Shown here: one piece after another, positions 39,819-48,890 of the stretch
How positions within the stretch are numbered: the stretch's first letter is position 1
Layout of the letters: each line of letters starts with the position of its first letter
Source of the DNA: Nonomuraea jiangxiensis
Lineage (GTDB): Bacteria > Actinomycetota > Actinomycetes > Streptosporangiales > Streptosporangiaceae
DNA length: 64,000 bases
Reading direction: 5' to 3'
Assembly (NCBI RefSeq): GCF_900099965.1
Contig: NZ_FNDJ01000007.1
Coordinates: 1-64,000 of the forward strand
The notes under the pieces: generated by a model
The model's input: only the letters and a program-made list of their open reading frames with translations
Told to the model about the DNA's origin: nothing
The model's database searches: none
Program-made: the position numbers and the translations under genes

Positions 39819-42671
39819 TCAGGAGAAGACGTGGTCGACGACCCGGGCCGTGGCCTTGCCGTCGTCGCGTGGGGCGAACGTGGCGCGGAAGGCTTCGTAG
39901 CGGTCGGCGTGCTCGGCGGCCACCTGGTCGATCGAGCGCAGCGCCTCGATCACCTCCGCCGACGTGGACAGCACCGGACCGGGGGCCTGCTCCGCGAGGT
40001 CCAGGTAGACGCCCCGCTTCGTGGAGTATTTCTGCAGGTCGTAGCCGTACAGCACGATCGGCCGGCCGGTGCAGGCGAAGTCGAACATGACCGACGAGTA
40101 GTCCGTGACCAGGACGTCGGCCACCAGCAGCAGATCGGTCATGTCCGGATAAGTGGTGACGTCGCGGGCGATGTCGGGAACGGCGGGCATGGCCTGCATC
40201 GGGTGAGCGCGGACCAGGATCTCGTGGTCGGCCCCCAGCACCTGCCTGGCCTTGGCCAGGTCCAGTTTGACCATGGCGTTCTTGCGGTCGTAGTCCCGCC
40301 ACGTCGGCGCGTACAGGATGACCCGCTTGCCCTTCACCAGGCCCAGGCGCTCGCGCACCGCCTCGGCCAGCTCGTCCCGGTCGGGCGAGTTGAGGACGTC
40401 GTTGCGGGGCAGCCCGCTCTCCAGGATCTCGCCCTTGTAGCCGAAGGCGCGCCGCAGCACCGGCGTGGCCCACGGGGACTGCGACAGCAGCAGGTCCCAG
40501 CCGCGTACCTCCGCCGCCTGGCGGTGCCAGATCGGGGGCTTGGGGTCGCGGGCCATGTGGGGCTGGTCGTTGCCGATGCGCTTGACCGGGGTCCCGTGCC
40601 ACGCCTGCACCACGACCTGATCCTCGCGCGCCCTGAACCAGGCGGGCAGGAAGGAGTTGGTCACGATGTAGCGGGACCTGGCCAGGGCGGCGTGGTGCTC
40701 GCGGCTGCCGGCGCGTACGACGGTCGCGTTGCCCGGCGGCACGAACGCGCCGTCCTTGACGATCCAGATGTGCTCGCGGTCGTCACCGCGCCGCAGCCGC
40801 TCCTCGTAGATGGAGCGCACGCTGTCGGCGTAGAGGCGGCCGTCGTTGACCACGTAGACCGTCGCGTCGTTCAGCGGCTCCGTGCGCTGGGCCGGGTAGA
40901 AGACGCGGCGCAGGACGTGGGTGCCCGCCACGCCGCGCTCGTCCGCCGGCCTGGCCTCCTCGACCGTGATCACCGGCACGTCGAACCGCGTGGAGATCAT
41001 GCGGTACGTCCGCTCGGCGAACGTACGCGGGTCCTCGTCGAGCCCCGGCAGGGCGGCGTGGTCCATGCGCAGCGGCACGATCTCGCCGGACGGGTGGCGG
41101 AGCGACATGTTCCAGGTGCCGGAGGCCAGCGGCACGGCGTCGCCGAAGCGGTCCATGGCCGCCGGCTCGACGCGTACGGTGAAGTCCGCCCCGGAGCGCT
41201 CCATCGGCAGCAGGTAGGACAGCCCCGAGCGGTGGCGCAACGTCAGCGTGCGGGGGCCGGGGCCGTCCGGGTAGTCGCCGCGCAGGACGAGCGTGGAACC
41301 TTCCCACACCGCCGAGGTGATCACCGGGCGGATGCGGTGGGCCGAGACGACGACGCGGTCGCGGCGGTCGCCGAGCACGGTGATCTCGCGGTCCCCCACG
41401 GGTGTGCGGGTCTCGACCAGGTCGGCGAGCATGACGGAGGCCGCCGGGTCGCCCTTGGGCTCGACCCAGAGCCGCCGCCCGTCCTTCTCCTGCAGCAGGG
41501 TCGGCACGGCCAGCCCCACCACGACCTCCGTGCCGCCCTCGACGGGCGTGAAGTCGGCGGCGATGCGGTGACCGCCCAGCCGGGCGTGGCCCTTGGTGAC
41601 CGAGCGCCCGGGCAGGAAGATCTTGAGTTCGAGGCGCTCGCCGTCGACCGACACGCCTGACAGCTCGGCCCTGTTGGGCTGGAGCACGACCTGCAGCGCC
41701 CGGTCGGACGTCCAGACCGGCCTGACCCACCAGCCCGGCTTGAGCTTGCGCCCGGCGGGACGCTCGGGCCGGCCGACCGAGGAGCCGCGCAGCAGGCCGG
41801 TGGCCCGCGCCCCGCGGCTCCAGAACACGATCTCCGCCCGCCACGTCGTCGCGTCGGGCACCGAGGGCCGGTGCCGCATCCGGCGGCGCACAGCGGACAC
41901 CGCACCGCGCACGCCGCCGCGCCAGCGCAGCGGCCACGGGCTCAGCTCGGCGGTGAAGCCGGACCAGTCGTAGTTGCAGCCCGGCTCACGCGCGCCGTGG
42001 GTGGCCTCGGGCGCGAGGACGCGGCGGGTGCGCATGCGGATGGGCGGCAGCCAGCGCGGCCCCCGCAGCACTACGGTCGCCCAGTTGAACCTGCGGCTGC
42101 GGACGGAGAGCCCGGCCAGGTAGGCGAAGCCGGTGACGCGCAGCTTGCCGTTGACCCAGACGATGTCGTCGATGTGGGTCACCGGCACCATGTCGGCGCG
42201 CCGCAGGCGGTAGAGGTCGGTCGGCAGCTCGTCGCGGAAGGGCAGGTCGGCGTACCAGCGCAGGCCCTTGCGGATGCGCTTGGACGGCTCGGCCGCCGCG
42301 GCCACGACCTTGGCGAGGGTCTCGCCTTCGACGAGCTCCTCGTCCGGGCGGTGCTCGATGAGGTGGCAGACAAGGCGCCGGGCGACCGGGAGGTCGCGTT
42401 TGACGCCCGCGTCCACCGCCGCCAGGTACGGGCGCACGAGGTCGAGCAGTTCGCGCCGCCGCGCGGGCCCGCGCTTGATCGCGAGGTCCATGCGCGCCCC
42501 CAGGGGGCCGCTGAGCACCTCGGCGTCGAAGGCCGCGTCGCGACCGCCGGGGCCGAGCGCTCGCATGACCGCTTCCAAGGGCTCGCCACGATCGCAAAGA
42601 TCCTGGACAGCCTTCAGGCGGTCGGCGCGCGCATCGCCGCCCTGGCTCTGGGCTGGGACGCCGGTGGCCAT
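39819..42671 (-). CDS. TagB/TagF-like CDP-glycerol glycerophosphotransferase
   Basis: A 950-aa enzyme. The C-terminal 380 residues are a CDP-glycerol:polyglycerophosphate transferase with VQAWHGTPVKRIG (catalytic His), ILYAPTWRDYD, LVRAHPMQ and VTDYSSVMFDF. This transfers glycerol or ribitol phosphate when teichoic acids are built at the inner membrane face. The N-terminal 560 residues form an unusual long part with a helical segment (1-130) and beta-rich modules typical of actinomycete wall-polymer proteins. ATG 42671 is chosen since the frame upstream lacks similarity; its ribosome binding site is weak. No other teichoic acid genes are near. Confidence 0.85.
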   Translation of the reverse strand: MATGVPAQSQGGDARADRLKAVQDLCDRGEPLEAVMRALGPGGRDAAFDAEVLSGPLGARMDLAIKRGPARRRELLDLVRPYLAAVDAGVKRDLPVARRLVCHLIEHRPDEELVEGETLAKVVAAAAEPSKRIRKGLRWYADLPFRDELPTDLYRLRRADMVPVTHIDDIVWVNGKLRVTGFAYLAGLSVRSRRFNWATVVLRGPRWLPPIRMRTRRVLAPEATHGAREPGCNYDWSGFTAELSPWPLRWRGGVRGAVSAVRRRMRHRPSVPDATTWRAEIVFWSRGARATGLLRGSSVGRPERPAGRKLKPGWWVRPVWTSDRALQVVLQPNRAELSGVSVDGERLELKIFLPGRSVTKGHARLGGHRIAADFTPVEGGTEVVVGLAVPTLLQEKDGRRLWVEPKGDPAASVMLADLVETRTPVGDREITVLGDRRDRVVVSAHRIRPVITSAVWEGSTLVLRGDYPDGPGPRTLTLRHRSGLSYLLPMERSGADFTVRVEPAAMDRFGDAVPLASGTWNMSLRHPSGEIVPLRMDHAALPGLDEDPRTFAERTYRMISTRFDVPVITVEEARPADERGVAGTHVLRRVFYPAQRTEPLNDATVYVVNDGRLYADSVRSIYEERLRRGDDREHIWIVKDGAFVPPGNATVVRAGSREHHAALARSRYIVTNSFLPAWFRAREDQVVVQAWHGTPVKRIGNDQPHMARDPKPPIWHRQAAEVRGWDLLLSQSPWATPVLRRAFGYKGEILESGLPRNDVLNSPDRDELAEAVRERLGLVKGKRVILYAPTWRDYDRKNAMVKLDLAKARQVLGADHEILVRAHPMQAMPAVPDIARDVTTYPDMTDLLLVADVLVTDYSSVMFDFACTGRPIVLYGYDLQKYSTKRGVYLDLAEQAPGPVLSTSAEVIEALRSIDQVAAEHADRYEAFRATFAPRDDGKATARVVDHVFS

Positions 42672-42774
42672 AGGGAAGGCACCGCCTTTCGGGCCGCCGT
42701 CAGTGTTCTGCCCATGGTAATAGGAGTCACATGTCACGGATTCGCACGTTCTGCGAATGCGCAGGTCAAATGCC

Positions 42775-43089
42775 TTACTGAAAATCGCCTGAACGCCCGT
42801 CCCAGCGGGCCAGGCGCATGTCCACCCGCTCGCCGCGCAGCGGAGTGCCCTCCTCGCGCCAGTGGTCCAGGCAGCGTTGTACGTGGTCAGGCGCGGCACC
42901 GGTGCCGTCGGAGTGCACCACCCGCCACCACGGCACGCCGCCACCCCAGGTGGACATCACCTTGCCCACCTGGCGGGGGCCGCCCTCGCCCAGGTATTCG
43001 GCGATGTCGCCGTAGGCCATGACCTTGCCGGGCGGGATGCGCTCGACAAGGTCCAGCACCCGCTCGACGAAGGGGTTCACGGGCTCCAT
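42775..43089 (-). CDS. Alkyltransferase-like (ATL) DNA repair protein
   Basis: A 104-aa protein with the fold of the C-terminal domain of O6-alkylguanine-DNA alkyltransferase. The active-site PCHRV motif is PWWRV (53-57), so the acceptor Cys is Trp (W54). This marks ATL proteins, which bind O6-alkylguanine lesions and hand them to nucleotide excision repair instead of repairing them directly. IPPGKVMAYGDIAEYL is the family DNA-binding helix region. Mycobacterial counterpart: Rv3204. Its start overlaps the end of the upstream gene by 13 bases. Confidence 0.92.
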   Translation of the reverse strand: MEPVNPFVERVLDLVERIPPGKVMAYGDIAEYLGEGGPRQVGKVMSTWGGGVPWWRVVHSDGTGAAPDHVQRCLDHWREEGTPLRGERVDMRLARWDGRSGDFQ

Positions 43090-43436
43090 GCCGACGGCCC
43101 AGCGTCGATGATCTCGTCGAACTTGCCTATCTCCACGGCGCTGCCGCCCGTCAGGGCCTCGATGACGCCGTCGCGTACCGCGTAGACCTCGCCGTCCTCG
43201 CCCACGAGCCGGGCGCCGAGCACGGCCGACAGCCGCAGGAGCTGGGCCAGTTGCCAGTCGGAGCCCGGCTCGCCGACCAGCTGGCCCCGCCAGTGGGCCA
43301 CCGCGTGCCGGCCGCCCCCATGCGGGGCCACAATCTCGTCAGATCCGCGCAGCTCGAAACCGGCCGGCGCGATGGCCCTCGCGAGCTCCGCGAAGGCGAG
43401 TGGCGATTCCCGCACCACCCGCAGCTCGTATCCCAT
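43077..43436 (-). CDS. Conserved hypothetical protein, 119 aa
   Basis: An unrecognised cytoplasmic protein beginning MGYELRVVRESPLAFAELAR. It has mixed alpha/beta pattern, with VGEDGEVYAVRDGVIEALTG suggesting a small beta-sheet. ATG 43436 fits the start of similarity-like sequence; an upstream in-frame ATG at 43487 would overlap the mycosin gene. It overlaps the ATL gene by 13 bases and is likely co-transcribed with it. In mycobacteria a conserved unknown gene is also found near the ATL gene. No function proposed. Confidence 0.7.
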   Translation of the reverse strand: MGYELRVVRESPLAFAELARAIAPAGFELRGSDEIVAPHGGGRHAVAHWRGQLVGEPGSDWQLAQLLRLSAVLGARLVGEDGEVYAVRDGVIEALTGGSAVEIGKFDEIIDAGPSAWSP

Positions 43437-43458
43437 GACGCGCGACCATAGCGGATCT

Positions 43459-44634
43459 TTACTCGTTGCGCTGACGGTGTTCGTCACTCTTGCGTTGGTT
43501 GAGGATGACTATCGCCCCGCAGAACGTGACGAGGGCCAGGAGCACGCCACCCCCGTACAACCCCAACCGCAGCGGGTCGGGGCCGGGGCGGCTCGGCATG
43601 GGCGAGTCCTCACCCTGCCCGAAGTGCTCCATCCCCGGCTCGACGGTGCGCCGCGCGCCGGTCAGCCGGTCGGCGGCGTTGAGTGCGGCGGCGGCGTCCA
43701 CCACGCCGTATCCGGTCTGGTCGTCGTAGCCGGCGGCCGGCCTGCCCCTGCCGCTCATGGCCAGGGCCTGGGCCACCTGCTCGGGCGGCAGGCCGGGATG
43801 GCGGGCCTTGATGAGCGCGGCCACGCCCGACACGAGCGCGGCGGCCGAGCTGGTGCCCTCCGACAGCTCGTAGCCGGTCCCGCGCTTGACCACCGGCACC
43901 TCCATGCCGGGCGCGGAGACCAGCACGGACAGGTTGTCGCTGCTGAACGGGGCCCGCCGGCCCTGCTTGTCGGTGGCCGCCACGCCGATGACCCCCGGGT
44001 AGCCCGCGGGGAAGCTCCAGTAGGAGGTGGACTTCTCCTTGGCGTAGGTGGTCTGGCCGTCGTTGCCCACCGCCGCCACCAGGACCACGCCCTTGCCCAG
44101 GGCGTAGGAGACGGCCTCGCGCTCGGACCTGAGCGCGCCGTACGAGCCGATCGACATGCTGACGACCTGGGCGCCGTGGTTGGCGGCGTAGCGCAGGGCG
44201 CGGGCCAGCGGGCTCTCCGCGGTGGGCTGCTCGCCCTGCAGCGGCGCGTTGCCCAGATCCGGCTCGCCGTCGACGACCAGCGGCAGCGACAGGATGCGGG
44301 CCTCGGGGGCGACGCCGACGAACCCGTTCTCCGCGCCCGAGCCGGCGATCAGGCCGGCCATGGCGGTGCCGTGCCGGCCGGGCGCCACTACCCGGCTGGT
44401 CACGCCCGAGCTCATGTCGGGGCCCTCGGTCACGCGCCCGCGCAGTTCCTTGACCTGGCCGTCCACCGCGCTGTCCACGACGGCGACGGTGACCCCGGCG
44501 CCCTTGGTGACATTCCACGCCTGCTCGACGTTGAGCGCGTCGAGCACCCACTGCTGCTGGTCGCGGATGGGTTCGGCGGCGGGTCCCGCGAACACCAGCA
44601 GCGCGGCCGCCAGCGTGCGTACGACGGTCAGCAC
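43459..44634 (-). CDS. Mycosin-like subtilase (S8), copy A
   Basis: A 391-aa exported serine protease of the mycosin type. A signal peptide (about 1-20) leads to the subtilisin domain with catalytic Asp in VAVVDSAVDGQ, His in GRHGTAMAGLIAG and Ser in GTSSAAALVSGVAAL. A C-terminal membrane span (GVLLALVTFCGAIVIL) anchors it with the catalytic domain outside. Mycosins process or support type VII secretion, but no esx or ecc genes lie nearby. GTG 44634 overlaps the stop of the upstream membrane protein gene. It has a paralogue at 45687-46916. Confidence 0.9.
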   Translation of the reverse strand: MLTVVRTLAAALLVFAGPAAEPIRDQQQWVLDALNVEQAWNVTKGAGVTVAVVDSAVDGQVKELRGRVTEGPDMSSGVTSRVVAPGRHGTAMAGLIAGSGAENGFVGVAPEARILSLPLVVDGEPDLGNAPLQGEQPTAESPLARALRYAANHGAQVVSMSIGSYGALRSEREAVSYALGKGVVLVAAVGNDGQTTYAKEKSTSYWSFPAGYPGVIGVAATDKQGRRAPFSSDNLSVLVSAPGMEVPVVKRGTGYELSEGTSSAAALVSGVAALIKARHPGLPPEQVAQALAMSGRGRPAAGYDDQTGYGVVDAAAALNAADRLTGARRTVEPGMEHFGQGEDSPMPSRPGPDPLRLGLYGGGVLLALVTFCGAIVILNQRKSDEHRQRNE

Positions 44635-45533
44635 ACGTTCCCCTGAGTGCAGGGCGGCACCTTGGGGGGGTCCGCCAGGAAGTAGGCGATCTGGTTGCCG
44701 ATCGACTTGGCTGTCGGCCACAACTCGCTGTGCAGGATCTCCTCGGGCGGGATCGCGGCCCTGGTCCGCCCGTCGGCGTAGCCCGCCGTCGAGAACACCA
44801 GGTACGGTCCCGCGCCCACCCAGCCGGTGCGCTGGCGCTGCTCGGGCCCGAACCGCTCGGTCACCGTGCCGGGGAAGGCGACGGGCAGCACGCCGACGCG
44901 GTCGTCCTGGCCGAGCTCCTCGCCCGCCGAGACCCTGGACTCCTCGTCCTTGAGCACCGCCACGCCGACCGTGATGACGAACGAGGCCGTCTGGTCGACG
45001 TACGTGGCCCGCAGCATGGTCACGCAGCCGTGTTCCTCCAGCACGCCGGCCACGGAGGCGTCCACGCCCTTGCCGCACTCGGTCTCGGGTGCGATGCCGA
45101 CGCGCCTGGCGTACTGCTGGGCCCGGTCGAGCCCGAGGTATTTCACCTCTTCCGGGAAAACCCCGGTGGCCGGCCAGGCCTCCCAGCGCCGGGCGATCTC
45201 CTCCTGCTTGTACTGGTTCTGCTCGTCGGGGGTCAGCGGGCGGGAACGGGTCTCGGTGAACAGGCCGACGGTTCCGAGTAGCACGACGACGGCCGACACG
45301 ACCACGACGACGGTGAGCAGCGACACGAAGATGCGCCGGTAGCGAACGCCCTGTTCGAGCTGGAGCTGCTCGGCACGTTGCGCGGCGGCCGTGCGCTTGC
45401 GGGAGTCCGCCGCGGGCCAGGAACGCACCCGCGATCGGCGGCCGGTGGTGGCGCCGAGCGGGTTCTTCCGTTCCGGGGTGGACTCGTCCCCGGCGCGTGG
45501 TAGCCCTGAGGTCGACCTACGTGCGTTCACCAC
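44628..45533 (-). CDS. Membrane protein paired with mycosin, copy A
   Basis: A 301-aa protein with a basic cytoplasmic N-terminus (about 75 residues), one membrane span (IFVSLLTVVVVVSAVVVLLG) and an external domain. It contains paired cysteines (ETECGK, EHGCVTM and the C-terminal PPCTQGNVC). Its external domain clearly resembles the product of 46904-47620: RRWEAWPATGVFPEEV versus RWRTWPTGRIFPATL, and MLRATYVDQTASFVITVGVAVL versus VLRATYIDALRGVLVTIGVVAL. Translationally coupled to the downstream protease, which implies they act together in the envelope. Family not named. Confidence 0.82.
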   Translation of the reverse strand: MVNARRSTSGLPRAGDESTPERKNPLGATTGRRSRVRSWPAADSRKRTAAAQRAEQLQLEQGVRYRRIFVSLLTVVVVVSAVVVLLGTVGLFTETRSRPLTPDEQNQYKQEEIARRWEAWPATGVFPEEVKYLGLDRAQQYARRVGIAPETECGKGVDASVAGVLEEHGCVTMLRATYVDQTASFVITVGVAVLKDEESRVSAGEELGQDDRVGVLPVAFPGTVTERFGPEQRQRTGWVGAGPYLVFSTAGYADGRTRAAIPPEEILHSELWPTAKSIGNQIAYFLADPPKVPPCTQGNVC

Positions 45534-45686
45534 CGCCTCGTTCCGTGCTCCGTCGCCTCACCCGTGAGACGGCGCGGACGCCGGGGTCCGCCGCCTTCCG
45601 TGGCCGCTCGGCTCCCGCCGCCTTTCCGGGCGACGGCACTCCCTCGCCTTCGCATTGTGTCTATTTCGTCCCCCTTGGTGGACGGA

Positions 45687-46916
45687 TCATGCGTCCTGTG
45701 CGCCGGACTCCCTGCGTACGCGTCTGACCAGGATGAATATGACCGCCAGGGACCCGAGCGCGCCGGCGGCCGCCGTGGCGGCGATGGCCGCGTAGACCGC
45801 GACGCGCCTCTCGTCCCTGGTGACGACCTTGATCGGGCCTGTCCGGCGGCGCGCCGCGGGCACGGCGGGGTCCTGGACCTGGGCGCCCGTCGCGGTGTCG
45901 GTGTGCCTGGCCAGCTTGCCGGCCTCGGCCAGGGCCCTGGCGGCGTTCACGACGCCGAAGCCGGTGCCGGTGTCGTAGCCGCCCGGCGGGCGGTCGACGG
46001 CACCGGCGGCCAGGGCGCGGGCCACGAGCGGGGGCGACATTTGCGGAAACTTTGCCCTGATGAGAGCCACCACCCCGGACACCAGCGCGGTGGCCTGCGA
46101 GGTGCCCCGGCCGACCCAGTACTGGCCGCCGGGACCGGCGCCCATGATGTCGACGCCGGGCGCGGCCACCAGCACGGAGGAGTTCCAGTTGGAGAACGTG
46201 GCTCTCCGCAGCCGCCGGTCCGTCGCCCCCACCGAGACCACCCCGGGAAAGGCGGCCGGATAGGAGTAGGGCGCGTAGTCACCGGAGATCTTCCTGTCGC
46301 CCTCGTTGCCCGCGGCGGCGACCAGCACGACGCCCTTGGCGATGGCGTAGCGGATGGCCGCCCGCTCCTCCCGGGTCGCCAGCTCCTTGGAGATCGACAT
46401 GTTGATGACGTCAGCCCCCTCGTCCACCGCGTAGCGAATGCCGCGGGCCACCACGTCCTCGAAGCGCTCGGCCGAGTTGAATTCCCGGAAACCCGGCTCC
46501 TCGTCCTCAAGGATGACCCTTACTGACAGTACGTCCGCTTCGGGCGCCACGCCGATGATCCCCCGTTTTCCCTGATCACCGTGGCCGTGCCCAGCGATCA
46601 ACGAGGCCATGTACGTGCCGTGCAGCCGGCGCGGCCTGGTCCCGGCGGGGTTCGCGCCTTCGGTGAAGTCCCGGCCCACCCGTACCGAGCCGACCAGGTC
46701 GCGGTGGCGGGGATCGACGCCCGAGTCGAGCACGGCCACCGTCACCCCGGCGCCCTTGCTGACCCGCCAGGCCTGGGGCAGTTGCAACGTCCTGATCACC
46801 GGCTGCTGCCCGCCGCGCACGTCGTCCGCCCACGCGGGCCCGGCGGACAGGAACGCGGTGGAAAGCGACACCGTGAACAGCGCCGCGACCGCCCGGCCCC
46901 GGCTCAGCACTGCCAC
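45687..46916 (-). CDS. Mycosin-like subtilase (S8), copy B
   Basis: A 409-aa exported subtilase, paralogous to copy A. Signal peptide about 1-30 (ALFTVSLSTAFLSAGPAWA); catalytic Asp in VAVLDSGVDPRH, His in LHGTYMASLIAGHGHG, Ser in GRGTSQATALVSG; C-terminal membrane span AAGALGSLAVIFILV followed by RRVRRE. The GTG at 46916 overlaps the upstream stop by 13 bases. Between it and copy A lies about 150 bases that must carry the promoter of copy A. Confidence 0.9.
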   Translation of the reverse strand: MAVLSRGRAVAALFTVSLSTAFLSAGPAWADDVRGGQQPVIRTLQLPQAWRVSKGAGVTVAVLDSGVDPRHRDLVGSVRVGRDFTEGANPAGTRPRRLHGTYMASLIAGHGHGDQGKRGIIGVAPEADVLSVRVILEDEEPGFREFNSAERFEDVVARGIRYAVDEGADVINMSISKELATREERAAIRYAIAKGVVLVAAAGNEGDRKISGDYAPYSYPAAFPGVVSVGATDRRLRRATFSNWNSSVLVAAPGVDIMGAGPGGQYWVGRGTSQATALVSGVVALIRAKFPQMSPPLVARALAAGAVDRPPGGYDTGTGFGVVNAARALAEAGKLARHTDTATGAQVQDPAVPAARRRTGPIKVVTRDERRVAVYAAIAATAAAGALGSLAVIFILVRRVRRESGAQDA

Positions 46917-47620
46917 TCCGCCGCCGTGCAGTCGGGCACCCTGGGCGTGCTCAGGTCATGCAGCACGCGCTCGGACATCTCGGTGGCGAAGGCGAACATG
47001 GCCGGCCGTGCCTCGCCCGCCGCGTCCGTGGGCCTGCCGTCCACCTGCCCGGCCGTGGTCAGCACCAGGTACGGGCCCGCCTGGCGGACCGACCCCGCCT
47101 GGCGCACCCCCGGAGTGAACCGGTCGGCCAGCGTGTCCTGGAAGGCGAGCGGCCGCAGGCCCGGCACGGGCTTGCCGGTGTCGGAGAAGGCGGACTTGGC
47201 GCGTACGGCGTCCGGCTCGCCGGGCAGCGCCACGACACCGATCGTGACGAGCACGCCCCGCAACGCGTCGATGTAGGTCGCCCGCAGCACGCCCCTGCAC
47301 CCCGCCCTGCGCAGGGCCTTGACCGCCGTGGCGTCCACGGCGTCGCAGGCCGTCCGCGGGGAGATGCCGATCCGGCTGGCCTGCTCCTGCCCGCCCTGCT
47401 CGGCGGAGTACGGCAGTGTGGCGGGGAAGATACGGCCGGTGGGCCAGGTGCGCCAGCGCTCGGCGACCTCGCGCCTGGCCGCCGCGTTCAGTTCCGCGGC
47501 GCTCGGGCCGCGGGTGAGCTCGGTGCCCGCCACATCGGCCGCCACTCCGGCGGCCACCGCGCAGACCAGGGTCAACGCGGAGGCCACCACGAGCGTGGGC
47601 CAAGGACGGGCTGAGTTCAC
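46904..47620 (-). CDS. Membrane protein paired with mycosin, copy B
   Basis: A 238-aa relative of the product of 44628-45533, with a short N-terminus, one membrane span (TLVVASALTLVCAVAAGVAA) and an external domain with cysteines at RTACDAV, RRAGCRGV and the C-terminal DCTAAEWQC. It lacks the long basic N-terminal tail of copy A. Coupled to the downstream protease. The order membrane protein then protease is repeated twice, so the pair duplicated as a unit. Confidence 0.82.
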   Translation of the reverse strand: MNSARPWPTLVVASALTLVCAVAAGVAADVAGTELTRGPSAAELNAAARREVAERWRTWPTGRIFPATLPYSAEQGGQEQASRIGISPRTACDAVDATAVKALRRAGCRGVLRATYIDALRGVLVTIGVVALPGEPDAVRAKSAFSDTGKPVPGLRPLAFQDTLADRFTPGVRQAGSVRQAGPYLVLTTAGQVDGRPTDAAGEARPAMFAFATEMSERVLHDLSTPRVPDCTAAEWQC

Positions 47621-47666
47621 GCCATCGACCTTAATAGGGGCGTCCTGGGAGCTTCCCCGGAAACCC

Positions 47667-48848
47667 TTAGTAGCTGGGCAGGCTCGGGTCGACGGTCTTG
47701 ACCCAGCTCAGCACGCCGCCGCCGACGTGCACGGCGTCGGAGAAGCCGGCGTTCTTGACGATCGCCAGCGCCTCGGCCGAGCGCGCACCGGACTTGCAGT
47801 GGAGCACGATGCGCTTGTCCTGCGGCAGCCGCTCCAGGGCCGAGCCGTTGAGGAACTCGCCCTTGGGGATCAGGGTGGCGCCGGGGATGGAGACGATCTC
47901 GTACTCGTTGGGCTCGCGGACGTCGACGAGGAAGATGTTCTCGCCGTTGTCCTGCATGGTCTTGAGCTCAAGGGCGGTGATCGTGGAGCCGCTGACGGCC
48001 TCCGCGGCCTCGTCGGAGATCGCGCCGCAGAACGCCTCGTAGTCCTCGAGCAGCTCGGTGACCGTCGGGTTCTTGCCGCACAGCACGCACTCGGGGTCCT
48101 TGCGGACCTTGACGTCGCGGTATTTCATCTCCAGGGCGTCATAGATCATCAGCCGGCCGACCAGCGGGTCGCCGATGCCGGTCAGCAGCTTGATGGCCTC
48201 GTTGACCTGGATGGAGCCGATCGACGCGCACAGCACGCCGAGCACGCCGCCCTCGGCGCACGACGGCACCATGCCGGGAGGCGGGGGCTCGGGGTAGAGG
48301 CAGCGGTAGCAGGGCCCGTGCTCGGCCCAGAACACGCTCGCCTGGCCGTCGAAGCGGTAGATCGAGCCCCAGACGTACGGCTTGCCGAGCAGCACCGCGG
48401 CGTCGTTCACCATGTAGCGGGTGGCGAAGTTGTCGGTGCCGTCGACGATGAGGTCGTAGCCGGAGAAGATCTCCATGACGTTGTCCGTGGTCAGGGCCTC
48501 GTTGTGGAGGATCACCTGAACCAGCGGGTTGATCTCGCGGACGGTCGCGGCGGCGCTCTCCGCCTTCGGCCGGCCCACGTCGGACTGGCCGTGGATGATC
48601 TGGCGCTGCAGGTTGGACTCATCGACCACGTCGAAGTCGATGATTCCGAGGGTGCCGACGCCCGCCGCCGCGAGGTACATCAGCGCGGGCGAGCCCAGGC
48701 CCCCGGCGCCCACACACAGCACCTTGGCGTTCTTCAGCCGCTTCTGCCCCGCCATTCCCACGTCGGGGATGATCAGGTGGCGCGAGTAGCGGCGCACTTC
48801 GTCGACGGTCAGCTCGGCGGCCGGCTCGACCAGCGGTGGCAACGACAC
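47667..48848 (-). CDS. moeZ: MoeZ, adenylyltransferase/sulfurtransferase
   Basis: A 393-aa E1-like MoeB domain fused to a rhodanese domain. It adenylates small sulfur carriers (MoaD, ThiS, CysO) and loads sulfur as a thiocarboxylate. The MoeB part has VLCVGAGGLGSPALMYLA, NLQRQIIHGQSDVGRPKAE, DGTDNFATRY and zinc cysteines CYRCL and CVLC. The rhodanese domain has the persulfide Cys in IVLHCKSGARSAEAL. Mycobacterial counterpart: Rv3206c. It probably serves MoaE (9156-9581) through a MoaD encoded elsewhere. Confidence 0.96.
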   Translation of the reverse strand: MSLPPLVEPAAELTVDEVRRYSRHLIIPDVGMAGQKRLKNAKVLCVGAGGLGSPALMYLAAAGVGTLGIIDFDVVDESNLQRQIIHGQSDVGRPKAESAAATVREINPLVQVILHNEALTTDNVMEIFSGYDLIVDGTDNFATRYMVNDAAVLLGKPYVWGSIYRFDGQASVFWAEHGPCYRCLYPEPPPPGMVPSCAEGGVLGVLCASIGSIQVNEAIKLLTGIGDPLVGRLMIYDALEMKYRDVKVRKDPECVLCGKNPTVTELLEDYEAFCGAISDEAAEAVSGSTITALELKTMQDNGENIFLVDVREPNEYEIVSIPGATLIPKGEFLNGSALERLPQDKRIVLHCKSGARSAEALAIVKNAGFSDAVHVGGGVLSWVKTVDPSLPSY

Positions 48849-48890
48849 TTTCTACGCTCCCGTTCCAGGGGTCTTGTCTCTCTGTGAAAC

